From: Pedobacter sp. | GTDB lineage: Bacteria > Bacteroidota > Bacteroidia > Sphingobacteriales > Sphingobacteriaceae | Assembly (NCBI GenBank): GCA_014378705.1 | Contig: JACMND010000089.1 | Location: 1 to 47,938 of the forward strand | Length of the DNA stretch: 47,938 nucleotides | Reading direction: 5' to 3' | Part shown: positions 25,627 to 34,070 of the stretch, piece by piece | Numbering within the stretch: the stretch's first letter is position 1 | Layout of the letters: each line of letters starts with the position of its first letter | The notes under the pieces: model-generated | What the model saw: only the letters and a program-made list of their open reading frames with translations | Database searches by the model: none | What the model was told of the DNA's origin: nothing | Translations under genes and position numbers: made by a program

Positions 25627-27228
25627 TTATCTGCTCGCTGGCATATCATTTTTAATATCTACCAAAGGCCGCTTCTCGCGATTTGCAAGCTCCCAACTGG
25701 TATAATAAACCAATTGCGCCCGTTTAACGAGCAAAGGAAAATTAATTTTGTTTACCTCATCGCCAGGCGCATGGTAATCATCATGTACCCCGTTAAAGTA
25801 AAAGATGATTGGGATGCCATTCTTCGCGAAGTTATAATGATCTGAACGGTAATAGATGCGCTCCGGATCATTTGGGTCATTAAATTTATAGTCAATTTTA
25901 AGTTTGGTGTAAGTAGCATTTGCTTCTTCACTAATGCGATGAAGATCTGTACTTAGCTTATCCGATCCGATCAGGTAACAATAATTTAATGAATCTGGAT
26001 TTGATTTATACTCCGTTCCCACACGGCCAATCATGTCAATGTTAAGGTCAGTAATTGTATTTGAAAGTGGGAAAACCGGATGGTCAGCATACCATTCAGA
26101 ACCAAGCAAGCCTTTTTCTTCACCGGAAACGGTTAAGAATAAAATACTTCTCCTCGGACCTTTACCCGCTTTTTTAGCCTTAGAATAAGCTCTTGCGATG
26201 GCTAACACCCCGGTAGTACCAGAACCGTCGTCATCAGCGCCATTATTTACTTTATCGTTACCACTTGCAGTTAAACCAATGTGGTCATAATGGGCAGAAA
26301 TTACGATTATTTCATTTTTAAGATCAGTGCCTTCCAAAAATCCCAAAACATTAACAGATTTAACATCTTGATGAGTCTGACCAAAAGTTGCGTTCACAAC
26401 AGTTTTTAAAGATTGGGTTTGCGGCTTGGATTCGGTGTCAATTGCATTTTTAAGACTTTGATAAGTTTGACCAGAATTTTTCAAAAACGCTTCAGCAATT
26501 GAAGGGGCAATATTGATAACAGGGGCATTTTGATTACTAGATGAATTTTTATCAGATTTTAAGGTAAGCCTGCCGGAAGAAGAAGTGAAATAGGCTCCGT
26601 TCTTCTCCAGAATTCCAGCTACGTCCGGATTAACTGCTAAGATAGCAAGTGGCTTTTTGCTTTGAATATATTGAATCTTTTTTACACGGCTGGTTGACCA
26701 TTCTGAAAGTTGCGTGGTTTTGGTAACAGCAGAAATTCCATTTTTAACAGGTTCGCCCTTGTTTATAAACATGACTAATTTCCCGGTAATATCAGTTTCT
26801 TTCAAATCGTCATAATTTTCTGAATTGATACCAAAACCAATAAAAACAATTTCGCTCACATTGATGCTGGTTGCTGGCGGCGCACCACTGAAGTAAAAAT
26901 CTTTTCCATAAATAAGCGGTACTTCATTTACCGAAAAAGTTTTCGCCTGTAGCGAGCTTTGAACCAAGTCGATATTTTGGAAATAGGATCCGTTTACCGG
27001 TGCTGTTAAGCCAAGTTTTTTAAATTCTGCGGCGATATAATTTGCAGCCATTTCCGCACCGGGCTTTCCGGTTTCACGGCCCTCAAATTTGTCGGAAGCA
27101 AGAATGCTCAGATGCTTTTTAGCATATTTTGGATTTATTTGTTTAGCGAATTTTTGAGCAAAACGATTTTGGGCTGCTGCAGAAAAAGATAAGCAAAGCG
27201 TTAAAGCCCATAATAAGGATACTTTCAT
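25627..27228 (-). CDS. Exported M28 family zinc aminopeptidase with PA-like insert
   Basis: A 533-residue protein with a signal peptide (1-20, ending SFSAAAQ). Residues about 110-250 look like a protease-associated (PA) domain inserted between the N-terminal cap and the peptidase core. The M28 two-zinc site is complete: H313 in ISAHYDHIG, D332 in NNGADDDGSG, E370/E371 in SGEEKGLLGS, D398 in NIDMIG and H486 in DDYHAPGDE. The enzyme should remove N-terminal residues from peptides in the periplasm or outside the cell. It begins 16 bp downstream of the rpiB stop on the same strand, so the two may share a transcript although their functions are unrelated. Confidence 0.94.
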   Translation of the reverse strand: MKVSLLWALTLCLSFSAAAQNRFAQKFAKQINPKYAKKHLSILASDKFEGRETGKPGAEMAANYIAAEFKKLGLTAPVNGSYFQNIDLVQSSLQAKTFSVNEVPLIYGKDFYFSGAPPATSINVSEIVFIGFGINSENYDDLKETDITGKLVMFINKGEPVKNGISAVTKTTQLSEWSTSRVKKIQYIQSKKPLAILAVNPDVAGILEKNGAYFTSSSGRLTLKSDKNSSSNQNAPVINIAPSIAEAFLKNSGQTYQSLKNAIDTESKPQTQSLKTVVNATFGQTHQDVKSVNVLGFLEGTDLKNEIIVISAHYDHIGLTASGNDKVNNGADDDGSGTTGVLAIARAYSKAKKAGKGPRRSILFLTVSGEEKGLLGSEWYADHPVFPLSNTITDLNIDMIGRVGTEYKSNPDSLNYCYLIGSDKLSTDLHRISEEANATYTKLKIDYKFNDPNDPERIYYRSDHYNFAKNGIPIIFYFNGVHDDYHAPGDEVNKINFPLLVKRAQLVYYTSWELANREKRPLVDIKNDMPASR

Positions 27229-27244
27229 TTTTTTAAAACTAGAA

Positions 27245-27679
27245 TTAGCAGGAAATTTTGTTTACCCGGTTGGCGTGACGCCCACCCTCAAAGGCAGTGC
27301 TCAGGAATTTTTCAGTAATTATTTTTACAAGATCTGTAGAGATAAAACGAGCGGGTATACATAATATATTCGCATTGTTGTGACTTCTGGCCAGTTCGGC
27401 GAGTTCCTGGTTCCAGCAAATTGCCGCCCGGATACCGGCATGTTTATTAGCCGTCATAGCTACCCCGTTTGCACTTCCGCATATTAAAATACCAAAATCG
27501 TTTTCACCGCTTTCTACAGATGAAGCAACTAAGTGGGCAAAATCAGGGTAATCAACGGAATCTAAACTATATGTTCCAAAATCCTTCACCTGATAGTTTT
27601 TCAACAAATTTGTAATCAGTTGTTTGCATTCGAAACCGGCATGGTCTGCACCTATAGCGATGTTTTTAAGTTCATTCAT
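27245..27679 (-). CDS. rpiB: Ribose-5-phosphate isomerase B
   Basis: A 144-residue protein of normal RpiB/LacAB length. It has the N-terminal IGADHAGFECKQLI, the active-site cysteine segment DFGILICGSANGVAMTANK and the SHNNANILCIPARF motif. It interconverts ribose-5-phosphate and ribulose-5-phosphate in the pentose phosphate pathway. The M28 peptidase gene follows after 16 bp. Upstream lies an inverted repeat (27733-27777) and then the terminator of the tatC gene, so transcription of rpiB probably starts between about 27690 and 27830. The rpiB-tatC neighbourhood recurs in Bacteroidota as far as I recall. Confidence 0.95.
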   Translation of the reverse strand: MNELKNIAIGADHAGFECKQLITNLLKNYQVKDFGTYSLDSVDYPDFAHLVASSVESGENDFGILICGSANGVAMTANKHAGIRAAICWNQELAELARSHNNANILCIPARFISTDLVKIITEKFLSTAFEGGRHANRVNKISC

Positions 27680-27732
27680 AACGTGTAAAAATATGATTTA
27701 AACATAAAAGTAAACGTAAAATTTTACTGACT

Positions 27733-27777
27733 GTAAGCGGATTTTAAATTAAATCCAGTATAAAATAATCCGTTTAC
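27733..27777. repeat. Inverted repeat upstream of rpiB
   Basis: GTAAGCGGATT (27733-27743) pairs with AATCCGTTTAC (27767-27777) over 11 positions with one G-T pair, separated by 23 bases. It lies 54 bp before the rpiB start. It could be an operator for a dimeric regulator or an RNA hairpin; no T tract follows on either strand. Confidence 0.4.
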
Positions 27778-27830
27778 GGCACTTTTAATATACGCGAACA
27801 AAGAAATTAACTAAACCTGATAGAAGTGAA

Positions 27831-27859
27831 AAGCCCCTCCGGGATTCACCGGGGGGCTT
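27831..27859 (-). terminator. Rho-independent terminator downstream of tatC
   Basis: AAGCCCC pairs with GGGGCTT, continued by a G-T wobble and CCGG/CCGG around a six-base loop. On the minus strand the stem is followed by TTTTC, fitting a terminator for tatC, which ends at 27935. On the plus strand no T run follows. Confidence 0.8.
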
Positions 27860-27934
27860 GAAACAGATAGCAGGACTGAACAAATATAAAAACACAGGAA
27901 CTTGCTTTTCAAATTAATTAAAATGTATTTGATT

Positions 27935-28822
27935 CTATTTATTAGTCAGGCCTTTATCGAATTCTAATTCAGCTTTAATCTTTCGTTTCTCGACCCGTGC
28001 GGAAATGTAAATACTGGCTTCGTAAAGCAGGAACAGCGGAAAACTAACCGTAAGCATGGTTAGAAGATCGGGTGTAGGAGTTACTATCGCCGCAATGATG
28101 AGGATAATTATAGTTGCGTATCTTCTGGAAGCTCTCATAAACTTAGGGGTCATTATCCCAAGTTTGGAAAGTATAAATATAACGATCGGCAATTCAAATA
28201 TAATTCCAGAACCGATGGATAATGTAGCTACGGTTGAGAGGTATGAGTCTATGGTAATCTGGTTATTGATGGTATCGCTTATGGTGTAGTTCGCTAAAAA
28301 GCTGATTGATAAAGGTGAAATAATGTAGTAACCGAAAAACAAACCTGTTAAAAAAAGCAATGTCGCGTAAAAAGTAAAGCCGCTGGCTGATTTACGTTCT
28401 TTTTCGTGTAAAGCAGGTTTTACAAACCGCCATACTTCAAATAATAAATATGGGAAACCCAATATAATACCGATCATTAAAGAGGAGTTCATTTGCAGCG
28501 TAAACTGCCCGGCCATTTCGGTGTTGATAATGTTAAAGGGAATTTTAGTAATACAAAAGTCAGGACCCAGATCAAATCTTTCGCTTAAAGCACACATGAT
28601 CCGGTAAGTCCAGAACTGTGGGTTTTTGGGGCCCATGATAATCTTATCAAAAATAAAATCATAGTAAATAAAAGCCACTGTGGTAAATACAATGATGGCT
28701 AATGATGACCGGATAAGGTGTTTTCGTAAAACGTCCAGGTGATCAAAAAACGACATTTCGGCTTCAATCGTCCTGCCTTTTTCTTTTACTGCTTTAATTA
28801 ATGAATTTTCAGGCTCGCTCAT
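27935..28822 (-). CDS. tatC: Sec-independent protein translocase TatC
   Basis: A 295-residue inner-membrane protein with six predicted helices. It has the TatC N-terminal motif MSFFDHLDVLRKHLIRS, the FGYYIISPLSISFLANY segment and ITPTPD-like VTPTPDLLTMLTVS near the last helices. TatC recognises twin-arginine signal peptides and, with TatA, exports folded proteins. The first periplasmic loop is long and holds Cys77 and Cys90, a feature I associate with Bacteroidota TatC. The N-terminal cytoplasmic extension (about 22 residues) is also longer than in E. coli. No tatA lies in the window. A terminator before it (28836-28865) and one after it (27831-27859) suggest a single-gene unit. Confidence 0.95.
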   Translation of the reverse strand: MSEPENSLIKAVKEKGRTIEAEMSFFDHLDVLRKHLIRSSLAIIVFTTVAFIYYDFIFDKIIMGPKNPQFWTYRIMCALSERFDLGPDFCITKIPFNIINTEMAGQFTLQMNSSLMIGIILGFPYLLFEVWRFVKPALHEKERKSASGFTFYATLLFLTGLFFGYYIISPLSISFLANYTISDTINNQITIDSYLSTVATLSIGSGIIFELPIVIFILSKLGIMTPKFMRASRRYATIIILIIAAIVTPTPDLLTMLTVSFPLFLLYEASIYISARVEKRKIKAELEFDKGLTNK

Positions 28823-28835
28823 AATATTGAAAACA

Positions 28836-28865
28836 AAATACCATTCTTTACGTGGAATGGTATTT
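28836..28865 (-). terminator. Terminator of the acc block, between accC and tatC
   Basis: AAATACCATTC (28836-28846) and GAATGGTATTT (28855-28865) form a perfect 11-bp stem with an eight-base loop. Read on the minus strand it runs into TTTTGTTTTC, as expected for an intrinsic terminator after accC. The stem is only moderately GC-rich, so some read-through into tatC is plausible. Confidence 0.7.
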
Positions 28866-28890
28866 ACGGTTATTTTTTAATTTCAGATCC

Positions 28891-30231
28891 TTATTCTGTC
28901 AGATCAAAAGTTTCCATGAATTTAGTTGTAAAATTTCCGGCCCTGAAGTTAGCATCTTTCATTAATTTAAGATGAAATGGAATGGTTGTTTTAACCCCTT
29001 CGATGACAAATTCACTTAATGCCCTTTCCATAGTGCATATTGCTTCTTCGCGTGTTTGAGCTACACAAATAAGCTTTGCAATCATAGAATCGTAGTTGGA
29101 TGGAATTTGATAACCCGCGTATACGTGTGTATCAACCCGTACCCCATGCCCTCCCGGTGAATGGAAATGCGTAATTTTCCCCGGGCAGGGCCTAAAATCT
29201 TTAAACGGGTCTTCAGCATTAATGCGGCATTCTATGGCATGCATGGTTGGCTCATAATTTTTCCCTGAAATAGGAATGCCCGCGGCAACTTTAATTTGTT
29301 CTTTGATAAGATCAAAATTAATCACTTCTTCTGTAACTGGATGCTCCACCTGGATACGGGTATTCATTTCCATAAAATAAAAATTACGGTGTTTGTCTAC
29401 CAAAAATTCGACGGTTCCGGCCCCTTCGTAGTTTACAGATTTCGCACCTTTAATGGCAGCTTCGCCCATTTTTTTACGGAGTTGTGGAGTCATAAAAGGG
29501 GATGGGGCTTCTTCTGTTAATTTTTGGTGCCGGCGCTGGATAGAACAGTCCCTTTCTGATAAGTGGCAAATGTTGCCATACTGATCGCCAATAACCTGAA
29601 TTTCTATGTGGCGTGGGTCTTCCACAAATTTTTCAAGATACAAACCATCATTACCGAATGCTGCACTGGATTCCTGGCGTGCCGAATCCCATGCGCTTTC
29701 AAAGTCTTCGTCTTTATAAACAATCCGCATACCGCGGCCACCACCACCGGCGGTTGCTTTTAATATAATGGGATATCCGATTTCGTTGGCGATTTTAATC
29801 CCACTTTTTACATCAGCCAATAATCCTTCAGAACCAGGGATGGTTGGAACACCGGCCAGTTTCATGGTTTCCTTCGCGGATGCTTTATCACCCATTCCAT
29901 TAATCTGATCAGCGGTGGCACCAATAAATTTAATACCATATTCATGACATATGGCCGAGAATTTTGAATTTTCTGAAAGAAAACCGTACCCCGGATGTAT
30001 CGCGTCCGCGTTGGTTAACTCAGCGGCTGAAATGATATTCGGAATATTCAGATAAGAATCTTTACTTGCTGGCGGGCCAATACAAACCGCTTCATCCGCA
30101 AAACGAACGTGTAAACTGTCACGATCGGCTGTAGAATAAACGGCTACTGTTTTAACACCCATCTCTTTACAAGTACGGATGATGCGCAGTGCAATTTCGC
30201 CCCGGTTCGCAATGAGAATTTTTTTAAACAT
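28891..30231 (-). CDS. accC: Biotin carboxylase subunit of acetyl-CoA carboxylase
   Basis: A 446-residue ATP-grasp enzyme of standard AccC length. It opens [20 protein letters not shown]. It has the glycine-rich ATP loop [14 protein letters not shown] and the catalytic and metal-binding segment [19 protein letters not shown]. The C-terminal region carries the [16 protein letters not shown] motif. It carboxylates the biotin on AccB with bicarbonate and ATP, the first half-reaction of malonyl-CoA synthesis. It lies 73 bp downstream of accB, with a strong hairpin in between, and is followed by a terminator. The carboxyltransferase genes accA and accD are not in the window. Confidence 0.97.
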   Translation of the reverse strand: MFKKILIANRGEIALRIIRTCKEMGVKTVAVYSTADRDSLHVRFADEAVCIGPPASKDSYLNIPNIISAAELTNADAIHPGYGFLSENSKFSAICHEYGIKFIGATADQINGMGDKASAKETMKLAGVPTIPGSEGLLADVKSGIKIANEIGYPIILKATAGGGGRGMRIVYKDEDFESAWDSARQESSAAFGNDGLYLEKFVEDPRHIEIQVIGDQYGNICHLSERDCSIQRRHQKLTEEAPSPFMTPQLRKKMGEAAIKGAKSVNYEGAGTVEFLVDKHRNFYFMEMNTRIQVEHPVTEEVINFDLIKEQIKVAAGIPISGKNYEPTMHAIECRINAEDPFKDFRPCPGKITHFHSPGGHGVRVDTHVYAGYQIPSNYDSMIAKLICVAQTREEAICTMERALSEFVIEGVKTTIPFHLKLMKDANFRAGNFTTKFMETFDLTE

Positions 30232-30272
30232 CAGTTTTTTTTAATGTGTAAGAATTTGCATATGAAGAGATG

Positions 30273-30309
30273 TGTAAATGTGCAAAAGCATGCAATTTGC
30301 ACATTTACA
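30273..30309 (-). promoter_or_regulatory. Perfect 14-bp hairpin between accB and accC
   Basis: TGTAAATGTGCAAA (30273-30286) and TTTGCACATTTACA (30296-30309) are exact inverted repeats with a nine-base loop that itself contains the palindrome GCATGC. The structure covers the accB stop codon (30305-30307) and ends 42 nt before the accC start. No T tract follows on the minus strand, so it is more likely an RNA stability or processing element, or a dispersed repeat, than a full terminator. Confidence 0.6.
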
Positions 30310-30778
30310 TTGGTTCAACTAAAAACAACGGCTGATCATATTCAACCGGGCTTGAATTATCAACCAATATTTTTACTATCCGACCAGAAACCTCTGACTC
30401 AATTTCGTTGAACAATTTCATGGCTTCAATGATACAAACCACCTGGCCGGTTTTTACTTCATCGCCTACATTTACATAAAAAGCTTTATCCTGGCTGGAA
30501 GAACGGTAAAAAGTACCGATCATCGGGGACTTTATAGTTAAAAAATTTAATGTCTCATCTACTACCGTTACCTGGGCTGCTACTTTTGCTTCGATTATCG
30601 GAAGTGCAGCTTGTGTTACCACAACTTGTGGCTGAACCACGGGCGCAACAGCATTGAGATATGTTGGAGGCTGATTTGTTTTAATGGTTATTTTAAACTC
30701 TTTCTGTTCTATTGAAACCTCATTTACGCCAGATCTGCTAACAAATTTGATAAGTTCCTGAATTTGTTTAATATCCAT
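30305..30778 (-). CDS. accB: Biotin carboxyl carrier protein of acetyl-CoA carboxylase
   Basis: A 157-residue protein with the AccB layout. An N-terminal helical domain (1-35) is followed by an Ala/Val/Pro/Gln-rich linker (about 40-75) and a C-terminal biotinyl domain. The biotinylated lysine is K121 in the motif EAMKLFNEIE, and the protruding-thumb region SPMIGTFYRSSSQDKAFYVN is present. It carries the carboxyl group between AccC and AccAD. It follows fabH by 126 bp and precedes accC by 73 bp on the same strand. A perfect hairpin overlaps its stop codon and may set the ratio of AccB to AccC, which must differ in the complex. Confidence 0.97.
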   Translation of the reverse strand: MDIKQIQELIKFVSRSGVNEVSIEQKEFKITIKTNQPPTYLNAVAPVVQPQVVVTQAALPIIEAKVAAQVTVVDETLNFLTIKSPMIGTFYRSSSQDKAFYVNVGDEVKTGQVVCIIEAMKLFNEIESEVSGRIVKILVDNSSPVEYDQPLFLVEPM

Positions 30779-30904
30779 ACTGAATAATTTTAGGATGCGA
30801 ATTATGTGTTAAAATTATAATAAAATTGTGTTATTATCTATGTAGTGCTGTAATGGAGGTGTTAAACTACATACTTACCACATGCATTACATACATTGAA
30901 ATGA

Positions 30905-31891
30905 TTAGTAAGCCCATTTAAGGTAGATGGATCCCCACGTAAAACCTCCCCCAAAAGCGGCCAGAATCAAGTTGTCACCTTTTTTTAATTTACTTTCCCA
31001 TTCCCATAAACAAAGCGGAATAGTTCCGTTAGTGGTGTTTCCGTATTTTTCAATATTGATCATCACCTTATCTGAACTTAAACCGGTGCGGCTGGTGGTG
31101 GCATCAATAATACGTTTATTGGCTTGATGTGGAACCAGCCAGTCTACATCTTCTGAGCTAAGATTATTTCGTTCCATAACCTCAGCAGCTACATCAGCCA
31201 TATTTGTAACCGCGAATTTAAATACAGCCTGACCTTCCTGTACCAGGTAATGCTCCCGGTTATCAATTGTTTCCTGTGTGGCAGGGTTTAACGAGCCCCC
31301 CGCTTTCTGATACAGATACTGGCCTCCGGAGCCGTCACTTTTAAGAATAGAATCTATAACACCAAATCCTTCCTGGTTAGGTTCTAACAAAACGGCCCCG
31401 CAACCGTCACCGAATATAATACAACTTGTGCGATCTTTGTAATCAATAATGGATGACATTTTATCACCACCCACCACTAAAACTTTTTGGTGTTTCCCGG
31501 TCTCTATAAATTGCGATCCGGTGGCCAGTCCAAATACAAATCCTGAACAAGCTGCGTTTAAATCATATCCCCAGGCGTTAACTGCACCTATTTTATCAGC
31601 AAGAATATTTGCTGAGGCAGGGAAAAGCATATCAGGGGTGGTGGTACAAAAAATAATGAGATCAATTTCTTCTGCACCAATGCCACGTTTTTCAAGCAAG
31701 CCCTTAACAGCGTGAAACGCCATTTCCGTGGTTCCGAGTTTACCTTTTAAGATGCGGCGTTCTTTAATTCCGGTTCTGCTGGTTATCCACTCATCATTGG
31801 TTTCAACCATCCCTTCCAACTCCTTGTTGGTTAAAATATATTCTGGAACATAACCGTTTACCGCGGTAATGGCAGCATGGATTTTTTGCAT
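30905..31891 (-). CDS. fabH: Beta-ketoacyl-ACP synthase III
   Basis: A 328-residue condensing enzyme with the full FabH triad: Cys115 in DLNAACSGFVFGLATG, His255 in WLVPHQANKRIIDAT and Asn285 in GNTTNGTIPLCLWEW. The last motif reads GNTTNGT where many FabH proteins have GNTSAAT, a mild variation. FabH joins acetyl-CoA (or a branched primer) to malonyl-ACP to start fatty-acid synthesis. It lies 19 bp after plsX on the same strand, and accB follows, so priming, precursor supply and phospholipid entry are encoded together. Bacteroidota often make iso-branched fatty acids, but primer choice cannot be read from the sequence here. Confidence 0.96.
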   Translation of the reverse strand: MQKIHAAITAVNGYVPEYILTNKELEGMVETNDEWITSRTGIKERRILKGKLGTTEMAFHAVKGLLEKRGIGAEEIDLIIFCTTTPDMLFPASANILADKIGAVNAWGYDLNAACSGFVFGLATGSQFIETGKHQKVLVVGGDKMSSIIDYKDRTSCIIFGDGCGAVLLEPNQEGFGVIDSILKSDGSGGQYLYQKAGGSLNPATQETIDNREHYLVQEGQAVFKFAVTNMADVAAEVMERNNLSSEDVDWLVPHQANKRIIDATTSRTGLSSDKVMINIEKYGNTTNGTIPLCLWEWESKLKKGDNLILAAFGGGFTWGSIYLKWAY

Positions 31892-31910
31892 GGGAATTAT
31901 ACTAGATTAT

Positions 31911-32849
31911 TTATTTAAAAGCTTCAGTGATTCTGTCAATCAGTTTGGCTTCGATCATTTTACTGCAAAGCAAAACCATATTTTTTATCGCCTCCGGACT
32001 GGAAATTCCATGCCCTATAAGTACAGGTGCGTTTACCCCCAAAATAGGGCTGCCTCCGTATTGTTCATAATTAAAGCGGTCAAAAAATTCATTTTTAAAA
32101 CCATTTTGCAGTGTCAGGCTATAGAAGGTTTCGGCCATCTTCAGCGTTACATTGCCTGTAAAACCGTCGCAAACAATAACGTCTGCTTTGTCATTAAAGA
32201 GATCGCGGCCTTCAATATTTCCGATAAAATTAAAAAGATTGGATTCTCTCATTAACGGAAATGTTGCCTGAGTGAGCATGTTCCCTTTTTCTTCTTCTTC
32301 GCCTAAGTTCATTAAGCCCACTCTTGGGTTTGGCATTTTATAAATATGCTCCGCATATAAGCTTCCCAGCAAACCAAACTGAAGAAGTAGTTCAGGTTTG
32401 CAATCCGCGTTTGCACCAACGTCAAGCAAAATGCCAAAGCCAATTTCTGTTTTTGGAATGTTGCTTGCAATAGCGGGGCGAATAACTCCGGGTATGGTTT
32501 TAACACTAAACATGGCTCCAACCAGCATGGCACCCGTGTTACCGGCTGAGCAAAATGCGTCAATCCGGCCGTCTTTTAAATACTGAAATCCAAGGCTGAT
32601 ACTGGAGTTTGGCTTCTGAAAAACAGCTTTTGTGGCATGCTCACCCATACCGATAACCTCGGTGGTATGAACGTAGTCAAAACTATCCGGATTGATACCC
32701 TGCTCCTCTAAAATAGGGATAGCTGCTTCTTTATCTCCAAACAGAACGATGGTTTGGTCGGAAGGCAAAATTTTAAGGGCTGCAATGGCTCCTAAAACTG
32801 TTGCTTTAGGGGCATAATCCCCGCCCATTATATCTAAGCCAATGTTCAT
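31911..32849 (-). CDS. plsX: Phosphate acyltransferase PlsX
   Basis: A protein of 312 residues with the PlsX opening MNIGLDIMGGDYAPKATVLGA and the later motifs FCSAGNTGAMLVGAMF, GILLDVGANADCKPE and IVCDGFTGNVTLKMAE. PlsX converts acyl-ACP to acyl-phosphate, the acyl donor used by PlsY for glycerol-3-phosphate acylation. I place the start at ATG 32849. One codon upstream a TTG (32852) is also in frame, but the ATG is more plausible. plsX follows rpmF by about 180 bp and precedes fabH by 19 bp, the conserved rpmF-plsX-fabH order. The spacer may hold a separate promoter. Confidence 0.96.
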   Translation of the reverse strand: MNIGLDIMGGDYAPKATVLGAIAALKILPSDQTIVLFGDKEAAIPILEEQGINPDSFDYVHTTEVIGMGEHATKAVFQKPNSSISLGFQYLKDGRIDAFCSAGNTGAMLVGAMFSVKTIPGVIRPAIASNIPKTEIGFGILLDVGANADCKPELLLQFGLLGSLYAEHIYKMPNPRVGLMNLGEEEEKGNMLTQATFPLMRESNLFNFIGNIEGRDLFNDKADVIVCDGFTGNVTLKMAETFYSLTLQNGFKNEFFDRFNYEQYGGSPILGVNAPVLIGHGISSPEAIKNMVLLCSKMIEAKLIDRITEAFK

Positions 32850-33031
32850 CAAGATATTTTGTTGTTAACAGGAAATAAAACCTTCATAAACATTCAATAG
32901 TTTTTGCAGAGTTGAGGGCAATAACCATATTATATTTTAATTAAGCATGTTGATATTAAATGCTAACTGAAACAATAGAGGTATGCAAAATAAATACTTA
33001 AGGCTTCGGTTCAAACTATTGTAATCAGAAA

Positions 33032-33226
33032 TTATGAAGCGATAGAAGTACTTTCTATAACCATTTTGCCATTGTAATAAAGGTTGCCGTCCACGTTGTA
33101 GGCACGGTGAGGCAGGTGTATGGCACCAGTAGTCTGGCAAGTGGTTAAGCCTGGAGTTACTGCTTTATAATGTGTTCTTCTTTTGTCTCTTCTTGATTTG
33201 GAAATTTTCCGTTTTGGATGTGCCAT
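33032..33226 (-). CDS. rpmF: 50S ribosomal protein L32
   Basis: A 64-residue basic protein with the L32 N-terminus [17 protein letters not shown], then THYKAV and [17 protein letters not shown]. It has a single cysteine, so it is a zinc-free form of L32 rather than the four-cysteine zinc-ribbon type. It starts 13 bp after the DUF177 gene stop on the same strand and precedes plsX, as in a great many bacteria. This is the usual link between ribosomal protein and phospholipid genes. Confidence 0.97.
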   Translation of the reverse strand: MAHPKRKISKSRRDKRRTHYKAVTPGLTTCQTTGAIHLPHRAYNVDGNLYYNGKMVIESTSIAS

Positions 33227-33239
33227 TTTTAATATTATT

Positions 33240-33776
33240 TTATTGAGGTTTTATATTCTTTAACGCTTCCCAGCGTGGGTCGGCATTGGTAGTTTTTTCG
33301 TTATTCTCAGCAGAAAGCTCATTTAGCTTTTTAATCATTTCCTTATCGCACCATTGGGTGTTCCCTTCATCGCCGCAACGACTGATATACGGTACAGATA
33401 AATTAATGTATTCGTAAATGAGTCCTGAAACATCAATTTCAAAGTCACTCCGGCTTAACATCATAATCTCGTCTGTATTATCCTCTAAATTTTCATCACC
33501 GGTAAACTTCACAATTTGGCGCTCTTCGATTTGAACCGGAGAAGGAAAATTAGACAGGCAAACATCACAATTTAAATGAATATTGCCTTTAATAGTAAAC
33601 AATAAAATTAGCAGTGTTTCTTGCTTTTCCAATTCAAGATCCACAGTTAACTCAGCCGACTTCACCAGGGAATATTCAAACTCGTTAAAAAAAGGTTGAG
33701 CGATTTCAAATTTAAAATCGTGCTTTCCAGTTTTTAAGCCCTTGAATGGTATTTTATATTCCTGTAAAGATTTCAA
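33240..33776 (-). CDS. DUF177 (YceD-like) protein
   Basis: A 178-residue acidic protein directly upstream of rpmF, the conserved position of DUF177/YceD. The central motif [17 protein letters not shown] resembles the family's CxRCL segment. Cys70/Cys73 pair with Cys134/Cys143 ([12 protein letters not shown]) as a possible metal site. YceD-family proteins are linked to 23S rRNA metabolism, for example in maize and Arabidopsis chloroplasts and in E. coli, and are often cotranscribed with rpmF. The start is TTG at 33776; the upstream frame is closed by a stop four codons earlier and has no ATG. The gene is 13 bp from rpmF. Confidence 0.85.
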   Translation of the reverse strand: MKSLQEYKIPFKGLKTGKHDFKFEIAQPFFNEFEYSLVKSAELTVDLELEKQETLLILLFTIKGNIHLNCDVCLSNFPSPVQIEERQIVKFTGDENLEDNTDEIMMLSRSDFEIDVSGLIYEYINLSVPYISRCGDEGNTQWCDKEMIKKLNELSAENNEKTTNADPRWEALKNIKPQ

Positions 33777-33940
33777 AGCATTTAATTAAGCCCGCAAATT
33801 TATGAAAATTATTTTAGTTGAGAATGCTTTTTTGTTTATGGTTTTATGCGGGCGGAATAATCTGTTTTAAGATGTTAAACGATGTTTTTATAAGTAATGT
33901 TCTTAATAAGGCTTTAATATAATATTCGGTTTTTAGTAAT

Positions 33941-34051
33941 TGGGCGTTGCTCTAAGAAAGCCGGGCTCTGCACTTCAATCTTTTTGCCCCTGATACAAAA
34001 CCTTATAAGGCATAGCGGATTATTGCCGCAATCTCTAATGCGATACCTTTA
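33941..34051. repeat. Repeat-like non-coding block between pdxA and the DUF177 gene
   Basis: Within the 294-bp spacer (33777-34070) lies a block unlike its AT-rich surroundings. It contains GGGCGTTGCTC, GCCGGGCTCTGCACTTCAATC, TTTTTGCCCC and GCGGATTATTGCCGC (a small GCGG/CCGC hairpin), then AATCTCTAATGCG. From memory, similar GGGC-GT...GCCGGGCT...CAATCTTTTTGCCCC blocks recur between genes in other Bacteroidota genomes. No reading frame of interest crosses it, and only one copy is present here. Confidence 0.4.
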
Positions 34052-34070
34052 AAATCTGTTTTTTCAATAC

